Below are positions 46,011 to 54,563 of a stretch of 64,000 nt of DNA, in pieces. Source of the stretch: JAPPHA01 sp963662815 (GTDB lineage: Bacteria > Pseudomonadota > Alphaproteobacteria > Rhodobacterales > Rhodobacteraceae). The notes beneath the pieces are model-generated. The model worked only from the letters and a program-made list of their open reading frames with translations. It was not told the DNA's origin and did not search any database. Numbering within the stretch: position 1 is the stretch's first letter; each line of letters begins with the position of its first letter. Where the stretch lies: positions 186,001-250,000 of the forward strand of contig CAXXWA010000029.1 of the NCBI GenBank assembly GCA_963662815.2, given 5' to 3'. The position numbers and the translations under genes were made by a program.

Positions 46011-47018
46011 ATGAACAAGCTTGCATTCGCCACGCTAGCCGCCGCAGTGTCCCTGGCAGGGTCTGCCAGTGCGCAGGAAGAAATGCCATTCGCTCTTGAC
46101 TGGAAGTTCGAAGGCCCCTCCGCACCGTATTTCGCCGCCATCGACAATGGTCACTTTGGAGACGCCGGCCTCAGCGTCGAGATTTCCGCCGGCCAGGGTT
46201 CTCTGGACGCGATTCCCAAGGTGGCCACAGGCGCCTTCCCGATCGGCTTCGCCGACATCAATTCTCTGGTCAAGTTCCTGGACCAGAACCAGGGTGCGCC
46301 CGTCATCGCGGTCATGATGATCTACGACAAGCCTCCATTCGCCGTCGTCGGACGCAAGAGCCTCGGCGTCTCGGTGCCGAAGGATCTCGAGGGCCGCATT
46401 CTCGGAGCACCTCCGCCGGATGGTGCCTGGGCCCAGTTTCCAGCCTTCGCAACCGCCAACGAACTCGACGTCGACAAGATCACCGTCGAACCCGTTGGCT
46501 TCCCGACACGCGAACCGATGCTCGCTGAGGGCAATGTTGATGCCGTCACGGGCTTTTCCTTCTCGTCCTTCCTGAATCTGGTCCGCCTCGGCGTGCCGGA
46601 GGACGACATTTCAACCATACTGATGGCAAATTACGGTCTCGCGCTCTACGGGAACGCGATCATTGTCAACACCGACTATGCCGCGGCGAACCCGGAAAAC
46701 GTAACCGGCTTCATCACCGCGGTAGCGAAGGGATGGAAGGACGCCATCGCCGATCCGGCGAAGGCCATCGAGTCGCTGGTGAAGCGGAACCCCGCGGCGG
46801 ATGCGGCGCTTGAGACTCGCAGGCTCCAGCTCTCCATCGACGCCAATGTGCTCACGGACTACACGCGCGCCAACGGAATCGGCGATGTCGATCCTGCTCG
46901 CATGGAGAAGGCACTGATGCAGATCGCTGAAAGCTACGAGTTCAAGAACGAGCCGGACGCATCGCTCTATTTCACGGACGCATATCTGCCTGCAGCCGAA
47001 ATGAGAATGCTCCAGTAG
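46011..47018 (+). CDS. ABC transporter substrate-binding protein, NMT1/TauA-like
   Basis: 335 aa. A signal peptide covers residues 1-21 (LAFATLAAAVSLAGSASAQ). FALDWKFEGPSAPYFAAIDN near 28 and GHFGDAGLSVEISAGQG near 48 are typical of NitT/TauT/NMT1 binding proteins for nitrate, sulfonates or pyrimidine precursors. FPTREPMLAEGNVDAVTGF is near 165. A clear GAAGGGGG site precedes the ATG. First gene of a three-gene importer; the ligand cannot be told. Confidence 0.9.
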   Translation: MNKLAFATLAAAVSLAGSASAQEEMPFALDWKFEGPSAPYFAAIDNGHFGDAGLSVEISAGQGSLDAIPKVATGAFPIGFADINSLVKFLDQNQGAPVIAVMMIYDKPPFAVVGRKSLGVSVPKDLEGRILGAPPPDGAWAQFPAFATANELDVDKITVEPVGFPTREPMLAEGNVDAVTGFSFSSFLNLVRLGVPEDDISTILMANYGLALYGNAIIVNTDYAAANPENVTGFITAVAKGWKDAIADPAKAIESLVKRNPAADAALETRRLQLSIDANVLTDYTRANGIGDVDPARMEKALMQIAESYEFKNEPDASLYFTDAYLPAAEMRMLQ

Positions 47019-47073
47019 CAAGGTCCGAGCGCGGCAGCAGATGCCGCGCGCGCCAGCCGGGGAGGCGACTTCT

Positions 47074-47943
47074 ATGGGAATGACCTCTCCGGCCGGCGGT
47101 CAGGCAAGGGGATCAGAGGAGAGTCGGCCTGCAGCCGCCCAACCTCGTATGGATGCCCTGATCGACATCAGGAACGTCAAACTGACCTATGAGACGGGTG
47201 GCGGAAAGCTGCCCGTTCTCGATGGCGTCGACATGCAGGTTCCCGAGGGAGGGTTCGTGGCGGTGGTCGGTCCGTCCGGCTGCGGCAAGTCAACCTTGAC
47301 GCGCCTGATCGCCGGCCTGCTCGAACCGGACGCGGGGGAGGTCTGGCTGCACGGGCAGCGGGTAACGGGCCCGAAGTCCTCGGTCGGAATGGCGTTCCAG
47401 AACCCGGTGCTTCTGGAGTGGCGTTCCGTCCTGCGGAACGTGACATTGCCGCTCGAGCTGGTGGCCCCGCGAATGCCGCGACAGGAGAAAGAGGAGCGTG
47501 CAATGCAGCTCCTGTCTCTCGTCGGCCTGGAGGGATTCGAGAACAAGCGGCCGAGCGAACTTTCGGGCGGCATGCGCCAGCGCGCATCGCTTTGCCGATC
47601 AATCGTGCACAAGCCTGACGTGCTCATTCTAGACGAGCCATTCGGGGCGCTAGATGCCTTCACGCGCGAAGACCTCTGGCAGACGATGCACAGCGTGAAG
47701 GCGGAGGAACCCTTCACCGGCGTAATGATCACGCACGACCTTCGGGAATCGATCTATCTAGCGGACGTGGTGATCGTGCTATCCGGTCGTCCTGCGGTCA
47801 CGCAGTACACGATGGAGGTTCCCTGGAAGGGCGAACGGGATCTCGCCCACCTCTACTCTCCAGAGGTAACGGAAATGCTCGGGGAACTCAGGCACCAGAT
47901 ACAGATCGCACAGGGCAGGTACCCGCGGGAGGAATGCGCATGA
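47074..47943 (+). CDS. ABC transporter ATP-binding protein, NitT/TauT type
   Basis: About 289 aa from the ATG at 47074, chosen because GGGGAGG lies ten bases upstream; a later ATG at 47149 starts the conserved domain directly. Walker A VGPSGCGKSTLTRLIAGLL, Q-loop GMAFQNPVLLEWRSVLRNV, signature LSGGMRQRASLCRSI, Walker B VLILDEPFGALDAFTRE and the H-loop MITHDLRE are all intact. The 3' end overlaps the permease start. Confidence 0.93.
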   Translation: MGMTSPAGGQARGSEESRPAAAQPRMDALIDIRNVKLTYETGGGKLPVLDGVDMQVPEGGFVAVVGPSGCGKSTLTRLIAGLLEPDAGEVWLHGQRVTGPKSSVGMAFQNPVLLEWRSVLRNVTLPLELVAPRMPRQEKEERAMQLLSLVGLEGFENKRPSELSGGMRQRASLCRSIVHKPDVLILDEPFGALDAFTREDLWQTMHSVKAEEPFTGVMITHDLRESIYLADVVIVLSGRPAVTQYTMEVPWKGERDLAHLYSPEVTEMLGELRHQIQIAQGRYPREECA

Positions 47944-48698
47944 ACTGGCGCAGTCTCGCGCCGATCATCGCGCTGGTCGTGTTCGGCCTGTTCTGGGAGG
48001 CATTGGTGTGGGTGAACGACTGGCCGAACTACAAGATGGCCTCGCCGTCGGATCTTGGACCTGCCTTCTGGAAATTCCGCTGGCATTTCCTGGAATACGG
48101 ATGGGAAACGCTGTGGCGAACAGTGGCGGGGCTCGTGCTGTCCGTATTCGTCGGCGTGCTTCTCGGCATGATCATGGGGCTGAACCGGACCATGCGGGAT
48201 GCGCTTTACCCGCTGCTTGTCGGCTTCAACGCAATACCCAAGGCGACGGTCGTCCCCATCATTGCCCTGCTGTTCGTCGGCCAGCACGACATGAACACGA
48301 TTCTGATTGCGTTCCTCATTTCCTTCTTTCCGATTGCCGTTTCCGTGTCGATCGGATTGTCCACGCTTGAGCCGGAATACCGCGACATTCTCGCCTCGCT
48401 CGGCGCATCCCGCTTCACGATTTTCTGGAAAATCGCGCTTCCGAAAACGCTGCCAGAGTTTTTCGGGGCTCTAAAGGTCGCGGTTACGCTTGCCTTCATC
48501 GGCACGAACCTGATGGAAATCGTTGAGCCGCATGGCCGTGGACTGGGCCATTTGTTCGACAGCGGCAAGATCAGTGCGGACTATCCGCTTATGTTTGCCG
48601 TGCTCATCGCGCTCGCGGTCCTGGGTATCCTTCTGTACTACGTCGTCGTGGTTCTGGAGAAAACTTTTGCCGGGTGGGCTGAACGCTCGCCGACATAA
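47940..48698 (+). CDS. ABC transporter permease, NitT/TauT type
   Basis: 252 aa from the ATG that overlaps the ATPase stop (ATGA); GGGAGG is about eight bases upstream. Six or so hydrophobic helices (for example near 5-25, 60-82, 98-112, 118-138, 180-195, 215-240). The EAA loop is ILASLGASRFTIFWKIALPK near 145. It forms the membrane channel of the importer. No regulator or enzyme follows within 600 bp. Confidence 0.93.
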   Translation: MNWRSLAPIIALVVFGLFWEALVWVNDWPNYKMASPSDLGPAFWKFRWHFLEYGWETLWRTVAGLVLSVFVGVLLGMIMGLNRTMRDALYPLLVGFNAIPKATVVPIIALLFVGQHDMNTILIAFLISFFPIAVSVSIGLSTLEPEYRDILASLGASRFTIFWKIALPKTLPEFFGALKVAVTLAFIGTNLMEIVEPHGRGLGHLFDSGKISADYPLMFAVLIALAVLGILLYYVVVVLEKTFAGWAERSPT

Positions 48699-49308
48699 TT
48701 CATCTCGAAATTGAGCTGGTCCCTCGGACCTTGCAGTTTCGGACCGCCGAACTGGTCGGGGCGCCGGCACGTGGGCGGGCGGCAGGGAGACCGAACGACG
48801 TCCGAGGCGGCACCGGTCCGAAGGATTTCGGGACGCAAGCCATCGGCTCCCGTTGTCCGGTTCAAGGAAGCGCCTGTCGGAGGTGTCGCCGGCTTCATGA
48901 GCGAGCACGGCAAAGCGACGCCGCCTCCGCCCTATGTTCCCGGGGTTTCGAAGGGTTGGCGCGACCAGATCAATGCGGAACTCGCCGCCCGGCTCGAGGC
49001 TGGAGGCACGCCCAATAGCGTTCGGGCGGACGGGGCCTGCATCGCTCACGCAATCGCAACAACAGGCGTCCCGCATTGTCGGGCCGCCGACTGAACAGAC
49101 CAGCCATTTTCCGCCACGGGGTCGCTCCTCGCGCGCGGCGAATGGACGGAATCTCCTGCACGCCTGTCGAGCGACAAATCAACCCGGCAGCAGTTGGTTC
49201 TTCAAGGTGATGCTCTGGAAGGGACAGGCCCTTCCGGTATCTTGGATTTCACGGCGGCCGCCGCTGAACGGACCGGCACCCGAACCTGCGGACAGCAACC
49301 AGGTCCTT
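48699..49308. other. 610-bp gap, no gene recognised
   Basis: Between the convergent ABC permease and MOSC gene. A plus-strand frame (48711-49094) is open but unrecognisable. No strong terminator-type hairpin with a T-run was found. Confidence 0.5.
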
Positions 49309-49878
49309 TCAGATCCTTTCGAGTGCGTCACCTAAGCGAACGCACCCGGCTTCCGCTATTCTGCAGAGTATGCCGCGCAGCCGCAGGTGTCTGTATTCCG
49401 GCCTTTTGACCCAATGGTACGCATCGGGACCGTATCTCGCCTTCCACTTGGCGCAGGCGTCGTTGAAGAGGTCGGACACCTCGAGAACCGCACTGCCCGC
49501 CCGAAGCCGCGTCCCGGCAGGCAGGTTGGCAACCGACAGATCCATGTCGGTTATGACCGTGTCGCCGGGATGCAAGGTTCGAGCACGATCCCTCCACACC
49601 AGTTCGAGCACGCGCCTCGAAAGAACGCTGACCTGTATTCTCGGATCGGGGCTGCCGTCCTGGAGCACCAGCCAGGGATGCGTCAACCAGCGCTCGTTCT
49701 CGATGCCGCGCTCCGGGTCGAACCGGAGACTCCCGGGGAACTCCCGCATGGAAAACCCGGGCCGGCGGCAGAGCATGTCGGCGCGCCCCTCTGGCGGCGC
49801 TCCTGCCACCCAGTCAAGCGCCGCGTCGAGTGCGGCCTCCGTCACGTGATGCAAGCCCTGGCTACCCGGGTCGTTCAA
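49309..49878 (-). CDS. MOSC-domain-like protein
   Basis: About 189 aa from a TTG that overlaps the moeB stop (TTGA); GTG at 49845 is an alternative. The C-terminal half resembles a MOSC sulfur-carrier domain: LRAGSAVLEVSDLFNDACAK near 120, containing the conserved Cys, then YRHLRLRGILCRIAEAGCVR. MOSC domains deliver or bind sulfur on molybdenum cofactor. Sequence between 49309 and 49500 fits best; the N-terminal part is divergent. Coupling to moeB supports a sulfur/molybdopterin role. Confidence 0.65.
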   Translation of the reverse strand: MNDPGSQGLHHVTEAALDAALDWVAGAPPEGRADMLCRRPGFSMREFPGSLRFDPERGIENERWLTHPWLVLQDGSPDPRIQVSVLSRRVLELVWRDRARTLHPGDTVITDMDLSVANLPAGTRLRAGSAVLEVSDLFNDACAKWKARYGPDAYHWVKRPEYRHLRLRGILCRIAEAGCVRLGDALERI

Positions 49879-50711
49879 CCGCCGCAAACTGCGCAGTCCC
49901 CGCGCCGCGAAAGCCGGATCTTCCTGCTTTCCGCGTGCAGCGCATCGTAGATCAGCATTTCGCCCTTGAGCACGCTTCCCGCAGCGGTAATCAACTTGAT
50001 CGCCTCGGCCGCCATCATTGCGCCAAGAACTCCCGGCAGCGCACCCACGACGCCTGCCTCGGCACAGGTCGGCGCCAGTCCCTCGGCCGGTTTCTCGGGA
50101 AACACGCAGGCGTAGCACGGGGCGCCGTCCGCCGGATCGAATACAGACAACTGCCCCTCCCACTGGCTGATGGCGCCCGAAACGAGCGGGACTCCGGCCG
50201 CGACCGCCGCCGCGTTGATGATGTGCCGCGCGTCGAAACTGTCGGTGCCGTCGAGCACCAGATCATGACCGCGAACGAGATGCGTGCAGTTTTCTTCGTC
50301 GAGACGCACCTCAAGCGGACGCACGCGGACGTCGGGGTTCAGGCGCGCCAGCCTCTCGCGCGCAGCCGTCACCTTCGGAAGTCCGACCTGGCTTTCCTCG
50401 AACAGAACCTGCCGTTGCAGGTTGGACAGGCTGACGACGTCGTGGTCGGCAATGCTGATGGCCCCGACTCCCGCCGCCGCAAGGTATTCGAGAACGGGAG
50501 AACCGAGTCCGCCGGCGCCCGCCACAAAGACGCGGGAGCGCCGAAGCCGGTTCTGGCCCGGGCCTCCGACTTCACGCAAGACGATATGCCGGGCGTAACG
50601 CTGGAGTTCGCGCGGCTCCATGGGCGAGTCGCCGGAACCCGTTCCGGATCTTCCGGTAGAGGGCGCGCGCAGGGATTGATCGCGCGGTTTCGCTTCGGCA
50701 CTTTCCTGCAT
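49875..50711 (-). CDS. moeB: MoeB/ThiF-family adenylyltransferase
   Basis: 278 aa from ATG 50711, or 248 aa from MEPRELQRYARH at 50621, which matches the common family start. E1-like enzyme that adenylates the C-terminus of MoaD or ThiS. ATP-binding VAGAGGLGSPVLEYLAAAGV near 60, DVVSLSNLQRQVLF (Arg finger region) near 90, DGTDSFDARHIINAAA near 150, and PCYACVFPEKP with Cys near 200. The C-terminal GDCAVCGG supplies the second zinc cysteine pair. In a unit with dut and coaBC. Confidence 0.92.
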   Translation of the reverse strand: MQESAEAKPRDQSLRAPSTGRSGTGSGDSPMEPRELQRYARHIVLREVGGPGQNRLRRSRVFVAGAGGLGSPVLEYLAAAGVGAISIADHDVVSLSNLQRQVLFEESQVGLPKVTAARERLARLNPDVRVRPLEVRLDEENCTHLVRGHDLVLDGTDSFDARHIINAAAVAAGVPLVSGAISQWEGQLSVFDPADGAPCYACVFPEKPAEGLAPTCAEAGVVGALPGVLGAMMAAEAIKLITAAGSVLKGEMLIYDALHAESRKIRLSRRGDCAVCGG

Positions 50712-50724
50712 CGCGACTTCCGCC

Positions 50725-51195
50725 TCACTCCTGCCCGGTCGAGCCGAATCCCCGGCCGCCGCGCTGCGTGTCCCCAAGGTCCTCCTCGAGCACAAGGCAG
50801 CACCGGACCACGGGCGAAAAGACGATCTGCGCGATCCGCTCGCCATGCGCCACGCGAAAGAATTCGCGGCCGCTGTTGATCAGGATGACGCCGATCTCGC
50901 CACGATAGTCGGAATCTATCGTGCCCGGGCTGTTCAGTACGGACACGCCATGCTTCCCCGCGATCCCTGATCTCGGCCGGATCTGCGCCTCGAAACCGTC
51001 AGGCACCGCAACTCGAACTCCGCTCGGAATCAGCCGGAATTCGCCCGGATGCAAGATCACGCCTTCCGTCCGCTCGTCGGGCGCCAGGTTCGCTCTCAAA
51101 TCCATGCCCGACGCGCCGCGGGTCGCGTGCGACGGCAGGCCGAGCGACCGGTCCGCACCTTCGGCGTACGCGACCCTTATCGTGAGTTCGCTCAT
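50725..51195 (-). CDS. dut: Deoxyuridine 5'-triphosphate nucleotidohydrolase (dUTPase)
   Basis: 156 aa, trimeric dUTPase. Motifs: I GASGMDLRANL near 28, II RPRSGIAGKHGVSVLNS near 75, III GTIDSDYRGEIGVILINSG near 92, IV GERIAQIVFSPV near 117 and V RGGRGFGSTGQE at the end. It hydrolyses dUTP to dUMP, keeping uracil out of DNA. The ATG overlaps the coaBC stop (ATGA), the usual coaBC-dut arrangement. Confidence 0.97.
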   Translation of the reverse strand: MSELTIRVAYAEGADRSLGLPSHATRGASGMDLRANLAPDERTEGVILHPGEFRLIPSGVRVAVPDGFEAQIRPRSGIAGKHGVSVLNSPGTIDSDYRGEIGVILINSGREFFRVAHGERIAQIVFSPVVRCCLVLEEDLGDTQRGGRGFGSTGQE

Positions 51196-52406
51196 GCCTG
51201 AAGTCCAAGGGCATCGGCCAGTCGCGCGACGAGCCGGCGCGCCACTTCCTCTTTCGACATCCTCGGCCACACTTCGCTTCCGTTTCCGGTGATCAGCACG
51301 ACCTCGTTCTCGCGGCCCCCCATAATTCCGCTTTCCGGCGCGACGCTGTTCGCGACGATCCAGTCGCAACCCTTCCGGGTGCGTTTCCCGGCGGCGCGTT
51401 CCACGACGTCTTCGGTCTCTGCGGCGAAGCCGACCACGAGGCGGGGGCGCAGTTCGCCAAGACCGGAGACCGCCGCGAGGATGTCGGGATTCTCGACGAA
51501 GTCCAGGTCGAACACCCGACGGCCGCCTCCGCCCCGCGACTTGCTGATCTTGGACGCCGATGGCGCCGCGACCCGCCAGTCGGCAACAGCCGCAGCCATG
51601 ATCGCCGCATCGGCGGGCAGTGCGGCTTCGACAGCCGTCTTCATTTCCAGGGCGCTCTCGACCCGAATGATCTCGCATCCGTCAGGCGCCGGCGCGGAAG
51701 CCGGGCCCGTCACGAAACTCACCCTAGCACCCTGGGCCGCCAGCGCATTGGCAATCGCCGTCCCCTGTATTCCGGATGAACGGTTGGCAATGTATCGGAC
51801 CGGGTCGATGGGTTCATGGGTCGGCCCAGACGTGACAACCACATGCCGTCCCTTGAGCGGACCTTCCCGAAGCCAATCCTCGACCGCCGAGAGTATGTCG
51901 CGCGGTTCGGCCATCCGGCCGGGGCCGTATTCGCCGCACGCCATGTCGCCTTCTACCGGACCTACAAGACGGATGCCGTCCGCTTTCAAGGTCGCGAGAT
52001 TCCTCTGCGTCGCCGGGTGCTGCCACATGCGCACGTTCATGGCCGGGGCCGCCAGCACGCACTTGTCCGTCGCGAGCAGCAGCGTCGAGGCAAGATCCGT
52101 TGCAGCTCCGGATGCCATGCGCGCCAGGATGCCGGCCGTAGCCGGAGCGACGACAACTAGGTCGGCGGCGCGGGACAGCTGGATGTGCCCCATTTCCGAT
52201 TCATCCGTGAGGTCGAACAGGTCGCGGTAGACACGGTGCCCTGCAAGCGCAGCCACGGACAGCGGCGTCACGAACTCTTCAGCCGTCTCCGTCAGCACCG
52301 GAACCACCGCCGCCCCGCGTTCCCTGAGCCGTCTGATCAGTTCAAGGGACTTGTAAGCAGCGATTCCGCCGCCGATGATCAGGAGAATTCGCCGGCCCTT
52401 CAGCAT
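51192..52406 (-). CDS. coaBC: Bifunctional phosphopantothenoylcysteine decarboxylase/synthetase
   Basis: 404 aa. The CoaC flavoprotein half (residues 1-180) has ILLIIGGGIAAYKSLELIRR, the active-site His in ESEMGHIQLSRAADLVVVAP, PAMNVRMWQHPATQRN and the Cys in EGDMACGEYGPGRM. The CoaB half follows with VTSGPTHEPIDPVRYIANRS near 195, then AAAVADWRVA, KISKS and VGFAAETED. It makes 4'-phosphopantetheine for coenzyme A. Upstream 52407-52658 is intergenic and leads into an insertion element. Confidence 0.96.
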   Translation of the reverse strand: MLKGRRILLIIGGGIAAYKSLELIRRLRERGAAVVPVLTETAEEFVTPLSVAALAGHRVYRDLFDLTDESEMGHIQLSRAADLVVVAPATAGILARMASGAATDLASTLLLATDKCVLAAPAMNVRMWQHPATQRNLATLKADGIRLVGPVEGDMACGEYGPGRMAEPRDILSAVEDWLREGPLKGRHVVVTSGPTHEPIDPVRYIANRSSGIQGTAIANALAAQGARVSFVTGPASAPAPDGCEIIRVESALEMKTAVEAALPADAAIMAAAVADWRVAAPSASKISKSRGGGGRRVFDLDFVENPDILAAVSGLGELRPRLVVGFAAETEDVVERAAGKRTRKGCDWIVANSVAPESGIMGGRENEVVLITGNGSEVWPRMSKEEVARRLVARLADALGLQA

Positions 52407-52564
52407 CGGATTCCTCCGGGATGCAAGCTATAGAGTACCTCTAAGGTCGGACACGCCACCTGGCAAGGCGGCGCGTGGTCCGCATCTTCCGGCCGTTGCG
52501 TTCTGCCAATCTCGTCAAAGACGCCGGAAACAAGGGGAATTATTAAGATAGATTGACAAAGCTG

Positions 52565-52590
52565 TTTCCGGTACCTATTTCCGGTACCTA
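52565..52590. repeat. Perfect 13-bp tandem repeat
   Basis: TTTCCGGTACCTA occurs twice back to back, about 70 bp before the IS1595-type transposase start. It may lie near the end of that element or mark the insertion site. I could not find a matching inverted copy on the right side. Confidence 0.7.
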
Positions 52591-52658
52591 TATGATAATG
52601 CAGGAAACGGAGACAAAAGATGATCCATAACGCACCCTGAAAATCGTACCGCCAAGGA

Positions 52659-53594
52659 ATGACGCTGGTCCAGATGATGGACATGTTCCCTACCGAGGAA
52701 GCCGCGACCGAGTGGTTCGAGAGCGTCATCTGGCCGACCAGACGTCACTGCCCGAGGTGCGGTAGCATTCGCACTTGCGAGGCCAGTCACAGGAAGATGC
52801 CGTACTGGTGCAGCGACTGACGGTCCTATTTCTCGGTCAAGACGGGGACGGCTATGCAGGCGTCTAAGATCCCGCTTCGCAAATGGGCGATCGCGATCTA
52901 TCTTTGCCTGACCAACCTGAAGTCTGTGTCATCGATGAAGCTCCAGCGCGACATCGGCGTCTCGCAGCCGATCGCATGGTTCATGCTACATCGCATTCGC
53001 GAAGCCTGGGCGCACGAGGACGACGACCGGTTCGACGGACCGGTCGAGGTCGACGAGACCTACATGGGCAGCAAGCGCGAGAACAGGCCCCACGCCAAGC
53101 GCAAGAAACTCAAGGGCAGAGGTCCGGTCGACATGACCGCCGTCGTCGGCATGAAGGACCGCGACACGAACGAGGTCCGGGCGGAAGTCGTTGACGACAC
53201 GACGGCCAACACGCTGCAGGCTTTCGTGCGCGAGCATGTCGACGAGGGAGCGTCAGTCTACACTGACGAACTCAAGAGCTGCGCCCGACTGGCCGGAGAT
53301 TTCGACCATGACTCCGTTAATCACTCGGTCGGGGAATACGTTGACGGCAAGGTTCACACGAACGGCATGGAGAGCTTCAGGTCGATGCTGAAGCGGGCGC
53401 ACCAGGGCACGTTCCACAAGATCAGCCCGAAGCACCTGCAGCGTTACGTCAACGAATTCGTGGGCAAGCACAACATTCGCAATTCAGACACGCTTTGCCA
53501 GATGCGCGACACCGTCGCTCGCCTTGTCGGCAGGAACCTTCTCTTGCGCGACCTCGTTTCGTGCAACGGTCTTTCCTCCGGTGCCAGGACGTAG
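52659..53594 (+). pseudogene. IS1595-family transposase with an in-frame TGA
   Basis: From ATG 52659 the frame reads an N-terminal zinc ribbon (HCPRCGS near 32-38, YWCSD near 50) and then hits TGA at 52818-52820, where the family has the second Cys of the CxxC pair. The same frame continues RSYFSVKTGTAMQASKIPLR and the complete ISXO2-like catalytic domain: VEVDETYMGSKRENRPHAKR, a second Asp in VYTDELKSCARL, and HTNGMESFRSMLKRAHQGTF with NGMESF. The total would be about 311 aa. A single TGC-to-TGA change explains the stop. Element ends could not be fixed; the extent is roughly 52560-53690. Confidence 0.85.
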
Positions 53595-53666
53595 ACGATT
53601 TCGCAGAATGGCGCGGGCCAGACTCTCCGGGGTCGCGCCTTTCAGGTCCACCTTGGGATCGATCAT
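53484..53666 (-). CDS. Possible 60-aa protein antisense to the transposase 3' end
   Basis: MIDPKVDLKGATPESLARAI starts in the flank and the frame runs into the transposase gene on the opposite strand. The first 25 residues look protein-like and resemble short hypothetical proteins I associate with such insertion sites; the rest is probably just the antisense frame. No function can be assigned. Confidence 0.25.
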   Translation of the reverse strand: MIDPKVDLKGATPESLARAILRNRLRPGTGGKTVARNEVAQEKVPADKASDGVAHLAKRV

Positions 53667-53680
53667 GGGAACGCCGCGAG

Positions 53681-54147
53681 TCATTCAGTGCCGCTCGACT
53701 TAAAGTACACTCTTATGACACTCGGCACGACGCCGGACACCATGCCAGACACCATGCCAGACGCACCGAGCACGACGCCAAGCCACGGCTGTCCAAGGTA
53801 AGCACAAACGCAAGCCCCGATCACCAAAGACAGCGATATGAAGATGCTCCCGTGCACTTTGGTCGCGTCGTTGCGAAGCATTTTCAGGTTGTCTCTGTCT
53901 CTGATGTTCTGTTCCTTTTCCGCCAGTCCCAATATTCTATCTGCAGACCCCGGCAGAACCTCTTCGTACTTCTCGAACATGCTTGGCGGAGGAAGAGGCC
54001 TGAAAAGCTGATCCTCTGCGTGATGATGTTGGCTATCTCTGGTGACGTTCCTTTTGGAAGCTGGATGGTGACTTCTCCAGTTAACGCTTCCTCATCAGCG
54101 TCTTCACTCGCCGGGGAATGTTCAGCTTCCTTGTCCTGTTCGCTCAT
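53681..54147 (-). pseudogene. DUF2335 membrane protein, frameshifted
   Basis: The first frame gives MSEQDKEAEHSPASEDADEE and then GTSPEIANIITQRISFSG. The second frame continues PLPPPSMFEKYEEVLPGSAD, then RILGLAEKEQNIRDRDNLKM and a C-terminal pair of hydrophobic helices (IFISLSLVIGACVCAYLGQP, then GVVLGASGMVSGMVSG). Together they match DUF2335, whose hallmark is SGPLPPP-x-x-x-x-Y-x-x-x-x-PG. One base is missing near 53997-54001 (GGCCT where GGCCCT is expected). Repaired length is about 155 aa. Function of the family is unknown; members are often near mobile DNA. Its ATG overlaps the stop of the upstream gene. Confidence 0.78.
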
Positions 54148-54401
54148 TCAGGGAAAAGCTTGGATGCTGCATTCTGAAAGTAACCTCGGATGTTCCGTGC
54201 GTCACGAACCAATCCCGGCCAACCGCTGTCTGCAGTTCGCAATTCGACTTGGTCGGGCATCGCGTGCATAGCCAGCATGTAATCGAAGAAATCGGTAGCA
54301 CTCATGTCTTGTTCTTCACTGACAGGGCTGTCCGAAAACTTGATCACGACCATTGGTGCAGACGCCGCCTCAGCCGATGTCATGCGGCAAGTTCCCATCA
54401 T
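54144..54401 (-). CDS. Hypothetical protein, coupled to the DUF2335 gene
   Basis: 85 aa from ATG 54401 (GGGAGA about nine bases upstream). No family recognised. It is acidic in the middle (SDSPVSEEQDMSATDFFDYM) and ends NIRGYFQNAASKLFPE. It contains no signal peptide or membrane segment. The stop overlaps the DUF2335 start (ATGA), so the two likely form one operon, possibly a two-gene accessory module. Confidence 0.55.
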   Translation of the reverse strand: MMGTCRMTSAEAASAPMVVIKFSDSPVSEEQDMSATDFFDYMLAMHAMPDQVELRTADSGWPGLVRDARNIRGYFQNAASKLFPE

Positions 54402-54514
54402 CTTTCTCCCTAGGATTCTCTGTGATTAGTGTTGGATTCCACTGGTTTGGACCGCTCCAAGCATCGCAGATGGTTACTGTTCGCACTGTTTTCAACGTAT
54501 TGTCAACTGTGGCA

Positions 54515-54542
54515 GTAATAGGGGCAACTTTCCGGGAATTGC
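54515..54542. repeat. IS66 terminal inverted repeat
   Basis: 28 bp identical to the reverse complement of 56298-56325; starts GTAATAGGGG. The CTGTGGCA target duplication is directly outside. Confidence 0.92.
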
Positions 54543-54563
54543 CGTCGGGCCCGAGGGGGCGTG

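Noticed and set aside
52659..53594. UGA recoding (selenocysteine) in the IS1595 transposase
   Set aside because: The codon replaces a zinc-ligand Cys in a transposase and no SECIS-like hairpin is evident; a nonsense mutation is simpler.
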